Positions 8,895 through 17,145 of a stretch of 64,000 nucleotides of DNA are shown here, in pieces. Within the stretch, counting starts at the first letter, position 1, and every line of letters starts with the position of its first letter. This stretch comes from Planctomyces sp. SH-PL62 (GTDB lineage Bacteria > Planctomycetota > Planctomycetia > Planctomycetales > Planctomycetaceae). A program made the translations under genes and the position numbers. Under the pieces are notes generated by a model. The model searched no databases, was not told where the DNA came from, and saw only the letters and a list, made by a program, of their open reading frames with translations. The stretch spans positions 22,705-86,704 of the forward strand of contig CAMDEA010000010.1 of assembly GCA_945893045.1 (NCBI GenBank), read 5' to 3'.

Positions 8895-9153
8895 CTTTGT
8901 GCAAACGCTCGATAACTTGCAGTAACCGTAAGTCTGAATCGAATTTGAGAAAGATGCTCAAAATCGCGAGGGGCAGAAATATCGCCGAGGTTGAACCCTT
9001 CTCGCCCCAACTCATACCAACAGCAGCAACCAAAATGATGATCCAGCACGCAAAAATGGCAGTGCGACGTTGGGCAAGATCCTTGATCGCAGCACGACGG
9101 CGCACTGGGTCGACTGCTGTTTCAGCGAACTGTTCATCGCTCTTGGCAAACAT
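8833..9153 (-). CDS. Small membrane protein, unknown function
   Basis: This gene encodes 106 aa from ATG at 9153 (MFAKSDEQFAETAVDPVRRR). Two adjacent hydrophobic helices, about residues 34-50 (AIFACWIIILVAAVGMSWG) and 57-69 (AIFLPLAILSIFL), are preceded by an Arg-rich cytoplasmic segment. The 3' end overlaps the start region of the DUF1553 gene by about 35 bp. No family was recognised. Expression is uncertain, but the composition is that of a real membrane protein. Confidence 0.5.
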   Translation of the reverse strand: MFAKSDEQFAETAVDPVRRRAAIKDLAQRRTAIFACWIIILVAAVGMSWGEKGSTSAIFLPLAILSIFLKFDSDLRLLQVIERLHKDGHLPNGATNVPNDPTIPAC

Positions 9154-9213
9154 CTGAGGCTCCGTGACTATTCGTGGGTGGCATGGCTTGCTCGGCACAG
9201 GTTCGCGGGATCG

Positions 9214-9400
9214 TGATCAACTCGGGCGAATTTACATGGAAGCGGGCTGAATGAAACTTGTCTGAGTCGGCTTGTGTCCTGTCTTAAGACCTTGCCCAAG
9301 CCGGCTGAAGGCGGCTACGCAGTGTTGTAATCCCCGCTCACCACCAGCTAAAGCTGGTCGCAAATGGGGAGTCGGCTGAAGCCGTCTGATCAACTCGGGC
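9214..9400. repeat. 14-bp direct repeat flanking a 159-bp segment
   Basis: TGATCAACTCGGGC occurs at 9214-9227 and again at 9387-9400. The segment between holds short palindromes (CCAGCTAAAGCTGG at about 9340) and two related GGCTGAAG-G-GGCT words. No coding signal was seen in 9154-9404. Confidence 0.6.
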
Positions 9401-9404
9401 TTCA

Positions 9405-9629
9405 TCAGGATTGTGCGACCGCAGTCTTCTTTCGCCTACGACCGCGCCGCGCCAGCAACATCGCGGCAGTCTCTTCCGCAGTGATCACATCCTTCTGAAG
9501 CAAAATCTTGGTCAGCGCGTCGATCCGATCACGAAGATCGGCGGTTTGTTCTGCCAACGGTTTTAACCGCGAGACTTCACCTTCCAGATGGTCAATTCGG
9601 TGTTTGAGTTCAAGGGTCATCGCATTCAT
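9405..9629 (-). CDS. Short coiled-coil protein, unknown function
   Basis: This ORF encodes 74 aa. It has heptad-like hydrophobic spacing (LKHRIDHLEGEVSRL then LAEQTADLRDRIDALTKIL), followed by an Arg/Lys-rich tail (RRGRRRKKT). The shape is that of a small coiled-coil oligomer with a basic tail, possibly nucleic-acid binding. No relatives were recognised. It lies alone, so its status as a gene is moderately likely only. Confidence 0.5.
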   Translation of the reverse strand: MNAMTLELKHRIDHLEGEVSRLKPLAEQTADLRDRIDALTKILLQKDVITAEETAAMLLARRGRRRKKTAVAQS

Positions 9630-9693
9630 AAAGCCTCCACAAAGTCCGAGACTACTTGCTGAAGCCGAGAGAAGTATTTTCGATCAGAAAAAG

Positions 9694-9797
9694 CTGACAG
9701 AACAATGGGGACAGAAAAACTGAGCAACTAACTTTCGTCTGCGTCCGGTCGCCAAAGGAATCACTTGGACTTTTTTCTGTCCCGATTTTTCTGTCAG
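9694..9797. repeat. Inverted repeat with CTGACAG...CTGTCAG ends
   Basis: Arms CTGACAGAACAATGGGGACA onward (9694-9719) and its complement (9771-9797) match except for about three positions. They flank 51 nt. Each arm itself contains a doubled GACAGAA word. No ORF lies between the arms. The remainder of 9630-9873 shows nothing else. Confidence 0.75.
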
Positions 9798-9873
9798 TCA
9801 TTTGAGTCCAGTCGCTCACACGGTTGGCATGAGCGAGAAGGTTCCAATTTCCGAATGCTTTGAAACTCTTGAA

Positions 9874-11103
9874 TCACTCAACTCCGAACTCATGCACTGT
9901 CACCTGCCGATAGGTTTCGCCGGGCTTGAGGATGCAGGACGGGAACGAAGGTTGGTTGGGTGAGTCCGGGAACTTTTGGGTTTCCAGGCAGAAGCCGCCG
10001 TGCTTGGCGAAGCCGTTCACGTCGGGTGTGCCGGGCAGATAGTTGCCGGTGTAGAACTGCACGCCGGGTTCGGTCGTGAGGACTCGCATCACGCGGCCGG
10101 TCGAGGGTTCGCGGACCTTGGCGGCCAACACCGGAGCTTTGGTCGAGTCGCCGCCACCGTTGATGACCCAGCAGTGGTCGTAGCCTTGTGGGTCGTTCGT
10201 CAGCTTGCCGAGGTCTTGGCCGATCGGCTTGGCCTTCGTGAAGTCCATCGGGGCGTCGTCTTTGACGGCGGTAAGCTTGCCGGTCGGGATCGATTCGTCA
10301 TCGACGGCGATGTAACTGTCGCAGTTCAATTGGATGATGTGATCGAGCACTGAGCCGCTCTCGGCTCGCGCGCCTTTCAGGTTCCAGTAGGCGTGATTCG
10401 TGAGGTTCAGCGGCGTGGCCTTGTCGGTCGTCGCGGAGTACTCGATGCGGAGTTCGTTCTTGTCGGTCAGCTTGTACGTCACGACCGAGGTCAATGTACC
10501 GGGATAGCCTTCGACGCCATCGGGGCTGATGAGCGTCAACTTCACGCCGGCGAAATCGACGCCTTGAATCGGAACGGCGTCCCAGATGTATTTGTCGAAG
10601 CCCTTCACACCGCCGTGCAGATGATTCGCGTTGTTGTTGTTCTTGGCGAGCGTGTACTCGATCCCGTCGAGCGTGAATTTGCCTTTGCCGATCCGATTGC
10701 TGTAGCGGCCGCAGATGGCACCGAAATACGGCGGGTTCTTCAGGAACTTTTCGTTGTCGGACGAGAAGCCGCAGACGATGTTGTCGAGCTTGCCGTTGCG
10801 ATCTGGCGTCTCGACGGACGCGAGTATTCCGCCCAAGTTGAGCACGACGGCTCGCAAGCCGTTCTTATTCGTGAGCTCGAATTGCTCGAGCTGTTTGCCA
10901 TCGGCTTCGTCATTGAGTCGTTCACGGAAAACGCGGGCGGAGGAGTTCATGTCGGCTTCTTTGCTGGAGGAATTGGTTTCGGATTTGAGTTCGGCTGTCA
11001 GAGTCGGCCCTGGGTCCGGCGGCGACGACGACTTCGGTTCGCAGCCTGTTCCAAGCAGGGCCAGCAGGCTGAGCAATCCACAGGGCCAGAGGGATCGAAT
11101 CAT
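9874..11103 (-). CDS. galM: Aldose 1-epimerase (mutarotase), lipoprotein
   Basis: This gene encodes 409 aa from ATG at 11103. The N-terminus MIRSLWPCGLLSLLALLGTGC carries a lipobox with Cys at residue 21, so it is probably lipid-anchored. Catalytic residues of GalM-type epimerases are present: the His pair in HLHGG (about 162) and NHAYWNL (about 238), and the Glu in FCLETQKFPDSPN near residue 377. It interconverts alpha and beta anomers of aldoses. A Ser/Pro/Thr-rich linker follows the lipobox. A longer frame upstream to 11175 lacks support. Confidence 0.92.
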   Translation of the reverse strand: MIRSLWPCGLLSLLALLGTGCEPKSSSPPDPGPTLTAELKSETNSSSKEADMNSSARVFRERLNDEADGKQLEQFELTNKNGLRAVVLNLGGILASVETPDRNGKLDNIVCGFSSDNEKFLKNPPYFGAICGRYSNRIGKGKFTLDGIEYTLAKNNNNANHLHGGVKGFDKYIWDAVPIQGVDFAGVKLTLISPDGVEGYPGTLTSVVTYKLTDKNELRIEYSATTDKATPLNLTNHAYWNLKGARAESGSVLDHIIQLNCDSYIAVDDESIPTGKLTAVKDDAPMDFTKAKPIGQDLGKLTNDPQGYDHCWVINGGGDSTKAPVLAAKVREPSTGRVMRVLTTEPGVQFYTGNYLPGTPDVNGFAKHGGFCLETQKFPDSPNQPSFPSCILKPGETYRQVTVHEFGVE

Positions 11104-11252
11104 GGCGAACTCCGCGAGTGAGTATTTTGGCGCAGGCGACGATTCATCTTGGGAGCGAATCGTGCGGCGGGTCAAGCGTCACCCGTTGTGGCCACCTATC
11201 AGTAAGACAGGCGAGCGAGGTGGCGTCAGCCCAATGCCGCTGACTTTTGAAA

Positions 11253-11319
11253 GTAGCAGGCACATTCCATGTGCCGTTTCCCTGCAATTTGCGGACGGCA
11301 CATGGAATGTGCCTGCTAC
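11253..11319. repeat. Perfect palindromic element (25-bp arms)
   Basis: GTAGCAGGCACATTCCATGT then GCCGT at 11253-11277 is repeated exactly inverted at 11295-11319. The loop is 17 nt. It lies between two minus-strand genes. The rest of 11104-11384 shows no gene. Confidence 0.95.
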
Positions 11320-11384
11320 GAATCGAGTAAAGTCGGTGCCTTTGGGCAGACGCCGCCCCGCTCACCAGAACGCGCAAGCTGCGT

Positions 11385-12536
11385 TCATTTCCCGTCGGAG
11401 CGTTGCAGGAATTGCAGCCAGCGGCGGCCTTGTGCGGCCCCTGAGCCTTCGCGAGTGCCACCCGCATTGGAGCCGGGTTCATCGGGCGCGAGGCCGAGTT
11501 TCTTCAACTGCATCGCGAGTTGATTCGCTTTGATCGTCAGGCGGGCATCCTCGCGCGCCAGCTTCGCGCGTTGCAGTGACAGATCGACTTCGGCCACGCG
11601 CAGCTTGTCTTGCAGGCGGTCGCGCAGGTTCAGCAATTCGTGCTGCAAGTCTTCGGGGACGCGGTTGAGTTGCTCCCAATCGGGGAACTCGGTGTTCGCG
11701 TCGGGTGAACTGAGCCGGCGCAGCAACAGCGAGATGAATTCATCGCGGTCGCGGATCGCGGCGCAGAGTTGATGATGATCGGCGCTGTCGAAATCGACGG
11801 GAAGTGGCGGTTCGGACAACGTCGGCGAATCCGATCGTTCGAGAGCAACCGACTCGCTGAAAACACTCTCGTGGGCCGCTTCGTGTCGTGGCGGAGAAGG
11901 AGCGACCGTCTCCAGGTTGACGCTTTCGCCCGCCATGACCGCGGCTTTGATCGCCTCCCAGCCCATCGTCGCCGGTTTAGCGGGGGCAACGTCCGTAAGA
12001 ATCGAAACATTGGACGAACTCTCGGAGGAAGAATTCGCACTGTCTTTCTCGTTCGGAGTGGGAGTCGAACCGATTGCATTGGCTCGCGAGGAAACGCCGG
12101 AGCCTGTCGAGACGAGGTCGTGCAGGTCGTTGAGCCGCGATTCGATGCGGCTCAGCATCTCGGCCGCTTGCAGCTCTTCCCATTGGCTGAGCAGTTGCGT
12201 CATCTGCCCGGCCAGAGTTTGCTGATTCTCGATCAACTCCGGTGGGACGCCGGCGGCGGTTGCTCCGCCTCGTCCGCCTCCAGTGCGCTGCATGCGGTCC
12301 AATTGATCGGCCGCTTGTTCGAGTCGCTGCGTCAGCATCTGCACGATTTGCTCGCGCTCTTTGAGCGAATCTTGCAGTGTCTGAATGCGCTTCTCGTAGG
12401 CGGTGGCGAGCGGTTCGTCGGCGACGACACTTTTCGAGCCGCGGCCGCTCTTCGCAACCACAGGCTGCGAAGCTTCCGAAGCTGAGCGGGCTTCGCCAGC
12501 CGTGAAACGTGAAGCGGTGTCGGCGGGAAGCGACAT
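11385..12536 (-). CDS. Coiled-coil protein, unknown function
   Basis: This gene encodes 383 aa from ATG at 12536 (MSLPADTASRFTAGEAR). There are three coiled-coil stretches: about residues 46-85 (YEKRIQTLQDSLKEREQIV), about 105-140 around LLSQWEELQAAEMLSRIESR, and about 315-360 near the C-terminus (LRDRLQDKLRVAEVDLSLQR). Low-complexity Ser/Pro-rich spacers separate them. No signal peptide or membrane segment is visible, so it is probably cytoplasmic. The C-terminal GSGAAQGRRWLQFLQRSDGK resembles the basic tails of planctomycete coiled-coil proteins I cannot name. Function unknown. Confidence 0.75.
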   Translation of the reverse strand: MSLPADTASRFTAGEARSASEASQPVVAKSGRGSKSVVADEPLATAYEKRIQTLQDSLKEREQIVQMLTQRLEQAADQLDRMQRTGGGRGGATAAGVPPELIENQQTLAGQMTQLLSQWEELQAAEMLSRIESRLNDLHDLVSTGSGVSSRANAIGSTPTPNEKDSANSSSESSSNVSILTDVAPAKPATMGWEAIKAAVMAGESVNLETVAPSPPRHEAAHESVFSESVALERSDSPTLSEPPLPVDFDSADHHQLCAAIRDRDEFISLLLRRLSSPDANTEFPDWEQLNRVPEDLQHELLNLRDRLQDKLRVAEVDLSLQRAKLAREDARLTIKANQLAMQLKKLGLAPDEPGSNAGGTREGSGAAQGRRWLQFLQRSDGK

Positions 12537-12902
12537 GAAATCCGTCTCTAACCACAATCGGGGAACACTCGGAAACTCATCCGCAGCGCGAGTGGTGGAA
12601 CGCCAAAGGTTAGGTCAGAGACTGGCGGTTCGAGGTAGCGGACGACCGCGACGCTCGGCAAAGGCGGTCAGGTCGTGACGGTCCTAGCGATTCTCATCAA
12701 CCTGCCGATTGACCGCGTTCACAGGAATGTTCCCAACATTTCGAGGAGAGTCTCTGTCGGCTACTCTTCGAGGTGTTGATGGCGAAGGGGTCGGGAGTCT
12801 GTTTCAGGCCGCAGGCCAGGGACTTCCGGTTGTTTGACTCGTGTTTTGCGGCCTGAAACAGACTCCCGACCCCGTTCCCGTGCTGAGTCAAGGAGACGAC
12901 CC
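12537..12902. other. Intergenic region with no gene
   Basis: These 366 bases lie between the divergently oriented coiled-coil gene and the alanine dehydrogenase gene, so promoters for both are expected here. Apart from the palindrome at 12787-12873, I see no convincing ORF, RNA gene or operator. Confidence 0.6.
12787..12873. repeat. Perfect palindromic element upstream of ald
   Basis: Arms of 27 bp, GGGGTCGGGAGTCTGTTTCA onward (12787-12813) and its exact complement (12847-12873), flank a 33-nt loop. It ends 29 bp before the alanine dehydrogenase start. Confidence 0.92.
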
Positions 12903-14009
12903 ATGCTTATCGGTGTGCCTCGTGAGATCAAACCGGATGAGTATCGCGTGGCGATGTTGCCGTCGGGGGTCGAGGAGCTGGTGCAACGCGGGCACCGTGT
13001 GCTGATTGAGCGCGGAGCCGGCATGGGGAGCGGCATCACTGACGGCCAGTACGCCGCGAATGGGGCCGAGATCGTGGATGGTCCGGCCGCGATCTTCGGT
13101 CAGGCGGAGTTGGTCGTGAAGGTGAAGGAACCGCTCGCCGCCGAGTGGCCGTTGCTGCGGCGCGGGCAAACGCTCTTCACGTACTTTCATTTCGCGGCCG
13201 ACAAAGAGTTGACTCGCAACGTGCTGGCGACCGGTGTCACGGCGGTTGCGTATGAAACGCTGCGCGGACCGAAGGGCGATCTCCCCTGTCTGACTCCAAT
13301 GAGTGAAGTCGCCGGCCGCATGAGCATTCAAGAAGGGGCGAAGTATCTCGAACGCCCGCAGGAAGGTCGCGGCATTCTGCTGGCGGGAGTTCCCGGTGTG
13401 GCCCCCGCGCACATTTTGATTTTGGGCGGCGGAGTCGTCGGCAAGAACGCGGCGCAGATTGCGGCCGGCTTTCAGGCGGACGTGGTCATCATCGACATCA
13501 ACATCGACCGGCTGCGGTATCTGGAAGACATCATGCCGCCGAACGTCAATACGCTCTTCAGCGACCGGCACAACATCCGCGAAGAGCTGCGGCTGGCGGA
13601 CCTCGTGATCGGGGCGGTGCTGATTGAGGGTGCTCGCGCGCCGCTGCTGGTCAGCCGCGAAGACCTCCAACTGATGAAACCCGGAGCGGTCATCATCGAC
13701 GTGGCGGTTGATCAGGGAGGCTGCATCGAGACGACCAAGCCGACAACACACTCCAAGCCGACATACCTCGTGGATGGCATCGTGCATTACTGCGTCACGA
13801 ACATGCCGGGAGCCGTCGGCCGGACCAGTTCGTATGCGTTGTGCAACGTCACGTTTCCGTACGTGCTGAAGATCGCGAAGCTCGGCCTGGCTGCCGCGTG
13901 CGCCGCCGACACGGGATTCGCGCACGCGGTCAACATGTACGGCGGAGCGATCACGAATCGCGCGGTGGCCGAAACGTTCGGGCTGCCGTTTACGCCGTAT
14001 CAATCTTGA
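12903..14009 (+). CDS. ald: Alanine dehydrogenase
   Basis: This gene encodes 368 aa, the usual length. It starts at ATG 12903 with MLIGVPREIKPDEYRVAMLP, the diagnostic N-terminus. TYFHFAADKELT (about residue 93) contributes to the pyruvate site. The NAD-binding Rossmann loop is ILGGGVVGKNAAQIAAGF (about 174-191). NMPGAVGRTSSYAL (about 301) is also conserved. It reversibly converts L-alanine, NAD+ and water to pyruvate, ammonium and NADH. The stop TGA overlaps the first bases of the following palindrome. Confidence 0.95.
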   Translation: MLIGVPREIKPDEYRVAMLPSGVEELVQRGHRVLIERGAGMGSGITDGQYAANGAEIVDGPAAIFGQAELVVKVKEPLAAEWPLLRRGQTLFTYFHFAADKELTRNVLATGVTAVAYETLRGPKGDLPCLTPMSEVAGRMSIQEGAKYLERPQEGRGILLAGVPGVAPAHILILGGGVVGKNAAQIAAGFQADVVIIDINIDRLRYLEDIMPPNVNTLFSDRHNIREELRLADLVIGAVLIEGARAPLLVSREDLQLMKPGAVIIDVAVDQGGCIETTKPTTHSKPTYLVDGIVHYCVTNMPGAVGRTSSYALCNVTFPYVLKIAKLGLAAACAADTGFAHAVNMYGGAITNRAVAETFGLPFTPYQS

Positions 14010-14082
14010 GCGGCAAGGCGCTAGCCGCCGGTCAGTGCGAGGGAAACACCACGATTCACCGGCGGCTAGCGCCGTGCCGCTC
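14008..14082. repeat. Palindromic element at the end of ald
   Basis: Arms of 25 bp (14008-14032 and 14058-14082) begin GAGCGGCAAGGCGCTAGCCG. There is one mismatch and a 25-nt loop. The GA of the ald stop codon is part of the left arm. Confidence 0.9.
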
Positions 14083-14107
14083 ACCAAACCAGCGAAGATG
14101 ATCCAAC

Positions 14108-16567
14108 ATGCAAGCACGGCGTAGATGGCTCGGCTGGCTGGCGACAGGCGGACTCGCCGTGGGGCTGACGCTCGTGTTCTGGCTGCCAATCTGGTGCGGA
14201 GCAGGCTTTGTCGGTGGTGACATCTACTCGTATTTCTTTCCGCAAAAGGTGATCTATTCCGAGTCGCTGCATGCGGGCGAACTGCCGCTGTGGAATGCTC
14301 ACGCGGGGTTCGGGTATCCGTTGCTGGCCGAGAGCCAAACGGGAATCTTCTATCCGCCGAACCTGCTGCTGTATTCGTGGCTCGATGCGCACTCGGCGTT
14401 TCATGTCAGCTTTCTCCTGCACTACATCGCGGCCTTCGTCTTCTCAACGATGGCCGCGCGACGGTTGGGCTTGAGCCTGCTGCCGTCCTGGCTGACAGCT
14501 CTCGTCTACGTCTATGGTTGGTTCCCGCCTCGAACGTGTGTCGAGTGGGCGATCATCGGCGGCACCTGGTTGCCGGCGGCGTTGTGGTGCGCGGAATCAT
14601 TTCTCGCATCTCGCCGGTGGCGATACGCGATCGGCTTGAGCGGTGTGCTGGGCGTGCAATTGCTCGCCGGACACTTTCAGATCGCGTGGTTCACGCTGTT
14701 ATTGCTGGTGGTTTATGTGCCGGCACGAGCGTGGTGTTTTTGTGATAACGGCTTTCGGCTTTCGGCTCTCGGCGATCGGCCGGGCACCGACAGCCGCGAG
14801 CCGATCGCCGAAAGCCGATCGCCGTTATCTCAACCTCGACGAGTCACGACTGTCGCTTTCGCCGCGATGCTGTGCGGACTCGGACTCGCGGCCGTGCAAC
14901 TCGCGCCGACCTACGAACTCAAACAACGCAGTCAGCGCGCGACGGTTGGCAAGGAACATGAACTCGAATTCGGAGCGATCCCGCCAACGTACCTTTTCAC
15001 TCAAATCTTCTCGCCATCTCATTGGTATTCACCGCTGACAAATCGCGAAGACTATTTCCGTCAAGATCCGCCACTGGGGCATGCTCGAACGAATTCGACC
15101 GAGGCGCACCTGTTTTTCGGCCTTGTTACCTACACCCTGTTCGCGGTGTGGGGATGTTGGTTTTCCATTCGGTTCTTTCGGGCTTGTACGAGCCACGAAA
15201 CCATCCGAGAGAGTCTTCGGCAAGTCGGCAGCCAAGCCATGTTCTGGCTGTTGTTGGAGGGATTGAGCTTCTGGTACACGATGGGCGGGTTGCTCCCAAT
15301 CACCCGATACTTGCCCGGTTTCAGCTACTTTCAGGGACCGGGCCGCTATGGGCTGCTGACTTCCTGGTCGATGGCGATGTTGGTCGGGTTGATCGTCAGC
15401 GGTCGTGCGTTTTCCGTTCGCATCCCTTCGGCACCGAAAACGATTGAACGAGTTGATCCGCCGCGCTGGCTGGCGATGGCGATGTTCGTCGGCACGATGT
15501 GGGCATTGGTCTCGACTTGGTTTCTTACTGACGACGCTGATCTCGTCGCATCGGAGGCTGGAATTCCTCATCCACTCGTTTTCATTGGTTCCATTGTATT
15601 GACGGCGAACGCGGTGTTCGGATTGTTGATCGTGGGGTTGATCACGGCTGGTGCCAGCGCTTGGGCGATCTGGCGCAGCGAGACCGCCAAGACTGCCTGG
15701 CGTGTTTTGTTCACATTGGCGTTCGTGGTGACGACGCTGGAGTTTTGGTTGATCAGCCGGCTGGTGACATTCACGCAGATGGTGGAAACCCCACCGTTGA
15801 AATCTCTGGAGCAAAGTCCGGTGCGACAACAGTTGCTGGAGGCGGCAAAGACTCGGCCGACGCTGCGGCTGTTCGCGCCGGGAGCCAACTTGCCGAGCAC
15901 ATTGGGCGTGTCGAGCGTTCCGATCTATCTCACGTTCGGCCCGGCTGAGTACGTGGACGATTCGTTGCGGCTGCCGGACGACTGGATGCGTCGCGGTGGC
16001 GTCACGCATTTATTGAGCTTCGATCCCCAGCCGCTTGCGGAGTCGATGCAACTCGTGTGGCAGGGAGACGACCCGTTCCTCAATCGAGCCTGGGGCCGAT
16101 CGGGGCAACCGTTGTATTTGTACGAGTTCAAACAATCGCTCGGCCGAGCGCAGCTTCGTGCGTTGGACGGCCAGAGTTTGGAAATGACTGCGGGAAAGTT
16201 GACCGGGTTCCATTCGCAAGCCAACGCCGTCGAATGCTTGGTGGATCTGAACGAGGCGAGTGTTTTGGTTCTCGCGGACCTCGACTATCCGGGCTGGTCG
16301 GTAACCGTCGATGGCCACGCGGCCGAGTCGCTGCGGATCGACAATCTCTTCCGAGGCGTACGTCTCGAACCCGGCTCGCATCGCGTGGCTTGGAGCTATC
16401 AGCCACGCTCGGTGTTCGTCGGAGCGATGATCAGCACAGTCACGCTCTTGATGTTGGCCACAGCGGCTCATGTCCGCTTCTGGCATCCACAGCGATTGGC
16501 TTGGCTGGACGATGCGGATTCGTATTCCCAGGAGCGTTGTGGAATCGGTGAGGGGCGCAACATTTGA
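14108..16567 (+). CDS. YfhO-like polytopic membrane protein
   Basis: This gene encodes 819 aa. About a dozen transmembrane segments fill residues 8-560. After the first helix comes GDIYSYFFPQKVIYSESLHA with PLWNAHAGFGYPLLAESQTG, the periplasmic loop pattern of the YfhO/GT-C-like family. The C-terminal soluble domain ends with the typical LDYPGWSVTVDGH...L-RIDNLFRGVRLEPGSHRV block and a final helix. YfhO-type proteins are linked to glycosylation of cell-envelope polymers; the activity here is not known. Residues about 213-241 are encoded by an in-frame imperfect palindrome (14744-14829) located in a cytoplasmic or periplasmic loop. Confidence 0.82.
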   Translation: MQARRRWLGWLATGGLAVGLTLVFWLPIWCGAGFVGGDIYSYFFPQKVIYSESLHAGELPLWNAHAGFGYPLLAESQTGIFYPPNLLLYSWLDAHSAFHVSFLLHYIAAFVFSTMAARRLGLSLLPSWLTALVYVYGWFPPRTCVEWAIIGGTWLPAALWCAESFLASRRWRYAIGLSGVLGVQLLAGHFQIAWFTLLLLVVYVPARAWCFCDNGFRLSALGDRPGTDSREPIAESRSPLSQPRRVTTVAFAAMLCGLGLAAVQLAPTYELKQRSQRATVGKEHELEFGAIPPTYLFTQIFSPSHWYSPLTNREDYFRQDPPLGHARTNSTEAHLFFGLVTYTLFAVWGCWFSIRFFRACTSHETIRESLRQVGSQAMFWLLLEGLSFWYTMGGLLPITRYLPGFSYFQGPGRYGLLTSWSMAMLVGLIVSGRAFSVRIPSAPKTIERVDPPRWLAMAMFVGTMWALVSTWFLTDDADLVASEAGIPHPLVFIGSIVLTANAVFGLLIVGLITAGASAWAIWRSETAKTAWRVLFTLAFVVTTLEFWLISRLVTFTQMVETPPLKSLEQSPVRQQLLEAAKTRPTLRLFAPGANLPSTLGVSSVPIYLTFGPAEYVDDSLRLPDDWMRRGGVTHLLSFDPQPLAESMQLVWQGDDPFLNRAWGRSGQPLYLYEFKQSLGRAQLRALDGQSLEMTAGKLTGFHSQANAVECLVDLNEASVLVLADLDYPGWSVTVDGHAAESLRIDNLFRGVRLEPGSHRVAWSYQPRSVFVGAMISTVTLLMLATAAHVRFWHPQRLAWLDDADSYSQERCGIGEGRNI
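14744..14829. repeat. Imperfect palindrome inside the YfhO-like gene
   Basis: GATAACGGC...CGGCGATCGGC on the left is answered by GCCGATCGCCG...GCCGTTATC on the right. The internal CTTTCGG and CGAAAG words are partly slipped. It is translated without a stop. Confidence 0.75.
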
Positions 16568-16630
16568 CGTGGGCTTTCAACGCGGGCTATCGTGGCAGCG
16601 TCAAGTTTGGAAGTGTTTAGGAGATTGCTC

Positions 16631-16819
16631 ATGCTCACCGTGAAGTCCGCCGTGCAAGAGTTGGCCGAGGGATTGCCCGAGGATGCCACTTGGAGTGAAG
16701 TGCTTTATCGCATCGTTGTCCGCCAGAAGATCGAAGAAGGTCTCGACGACATTCGCGCTGGCCGGGTCGTCCCTCACGACGAAGTCTTTCGTGAACTGGA
16801 AGAGGATGACGAAGAATGA
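16631..16819 (+). CDS. Putative antitoxin of a ParE-type module
   Basis: This gene encodes 62 aa from ATG at 16631 (MLTVKSAVQELAEGLPEDAT), preceded by AGGAGA at a good distance. It is acidic at the C-terminus (RELEEDDEE), with a helix WSEVLYRIVVRQKIEEGLDD. Size, acidity and the ATGA overlap with the downstream toxin gene fit an antitoxin. It matches the short antitoxin-like proteins commonly found before RelE/ParE genes, although no DNA-binding fold is evident. Confidence 0.8.
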   Translation: MLTVKSAVQELAEGLPEDATWSEVLYRIVVRQKIEEGLDDIRAGRVVPHDEVFRELEEDDEE

Positions 16820-17127
16820 CTCGACTCGTTTGGGCTGTTACCGCGCAGCGCGACCTCAAGACGATTCGGGACTACATCGCCAAGGATTCCAAGGTCAACG
16901 CTCGACGGTTTGTGAAGCGAATCAAGAAGTCGGCCACGGCTTTGATTCGCTGGCCCGAATCGGGAAGTTTGCTCCCCGAAGAAGGAGTTCCGTCTCTCCG
17001 AGAAATCTTCGTGGGCAACTATCGGGTGATTTACGAATTCGATGGCCATGAAACCGTCAGCATCGTGCGAGTCATCCATGGCGCACGGCTCTTGCCAGAG
17101 ACGATGCCGTATCTCGACAAGAATTAG
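16816..17127 (+). CDS. RelE/ParE family toxin
   Basis: This gene encodes 103 aa and overlaps the antitoxin stop by 4 bp (ATGA). It has the ParE pattern: VWAVTAQRDLKTIRDYIAKD at the N-terminus, SLREIFVGNYRVIYEFDG in the middle, and VSIVRVIHGARLLP near the C-terminus. ParE members poison DNA gyrase and RelE members cleave mRNA at the ribosome. The R-D-L..I-R-D-Y-I start and the VIHGAR end favour ParE. It is intact. Confidence 0.88.
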   Translation: MTRLVWAVTAQRDLKTIRDYIAKDSKVNARRFVKRIKKSATALIRWPESGSLLPEEGVPSLREIFVGNYRVIYEFDGHETVSIVRVIHGARLLPETMPYLDKN

Positions 17128-17145
17128 ATTTGTTGAATCCGTCAC

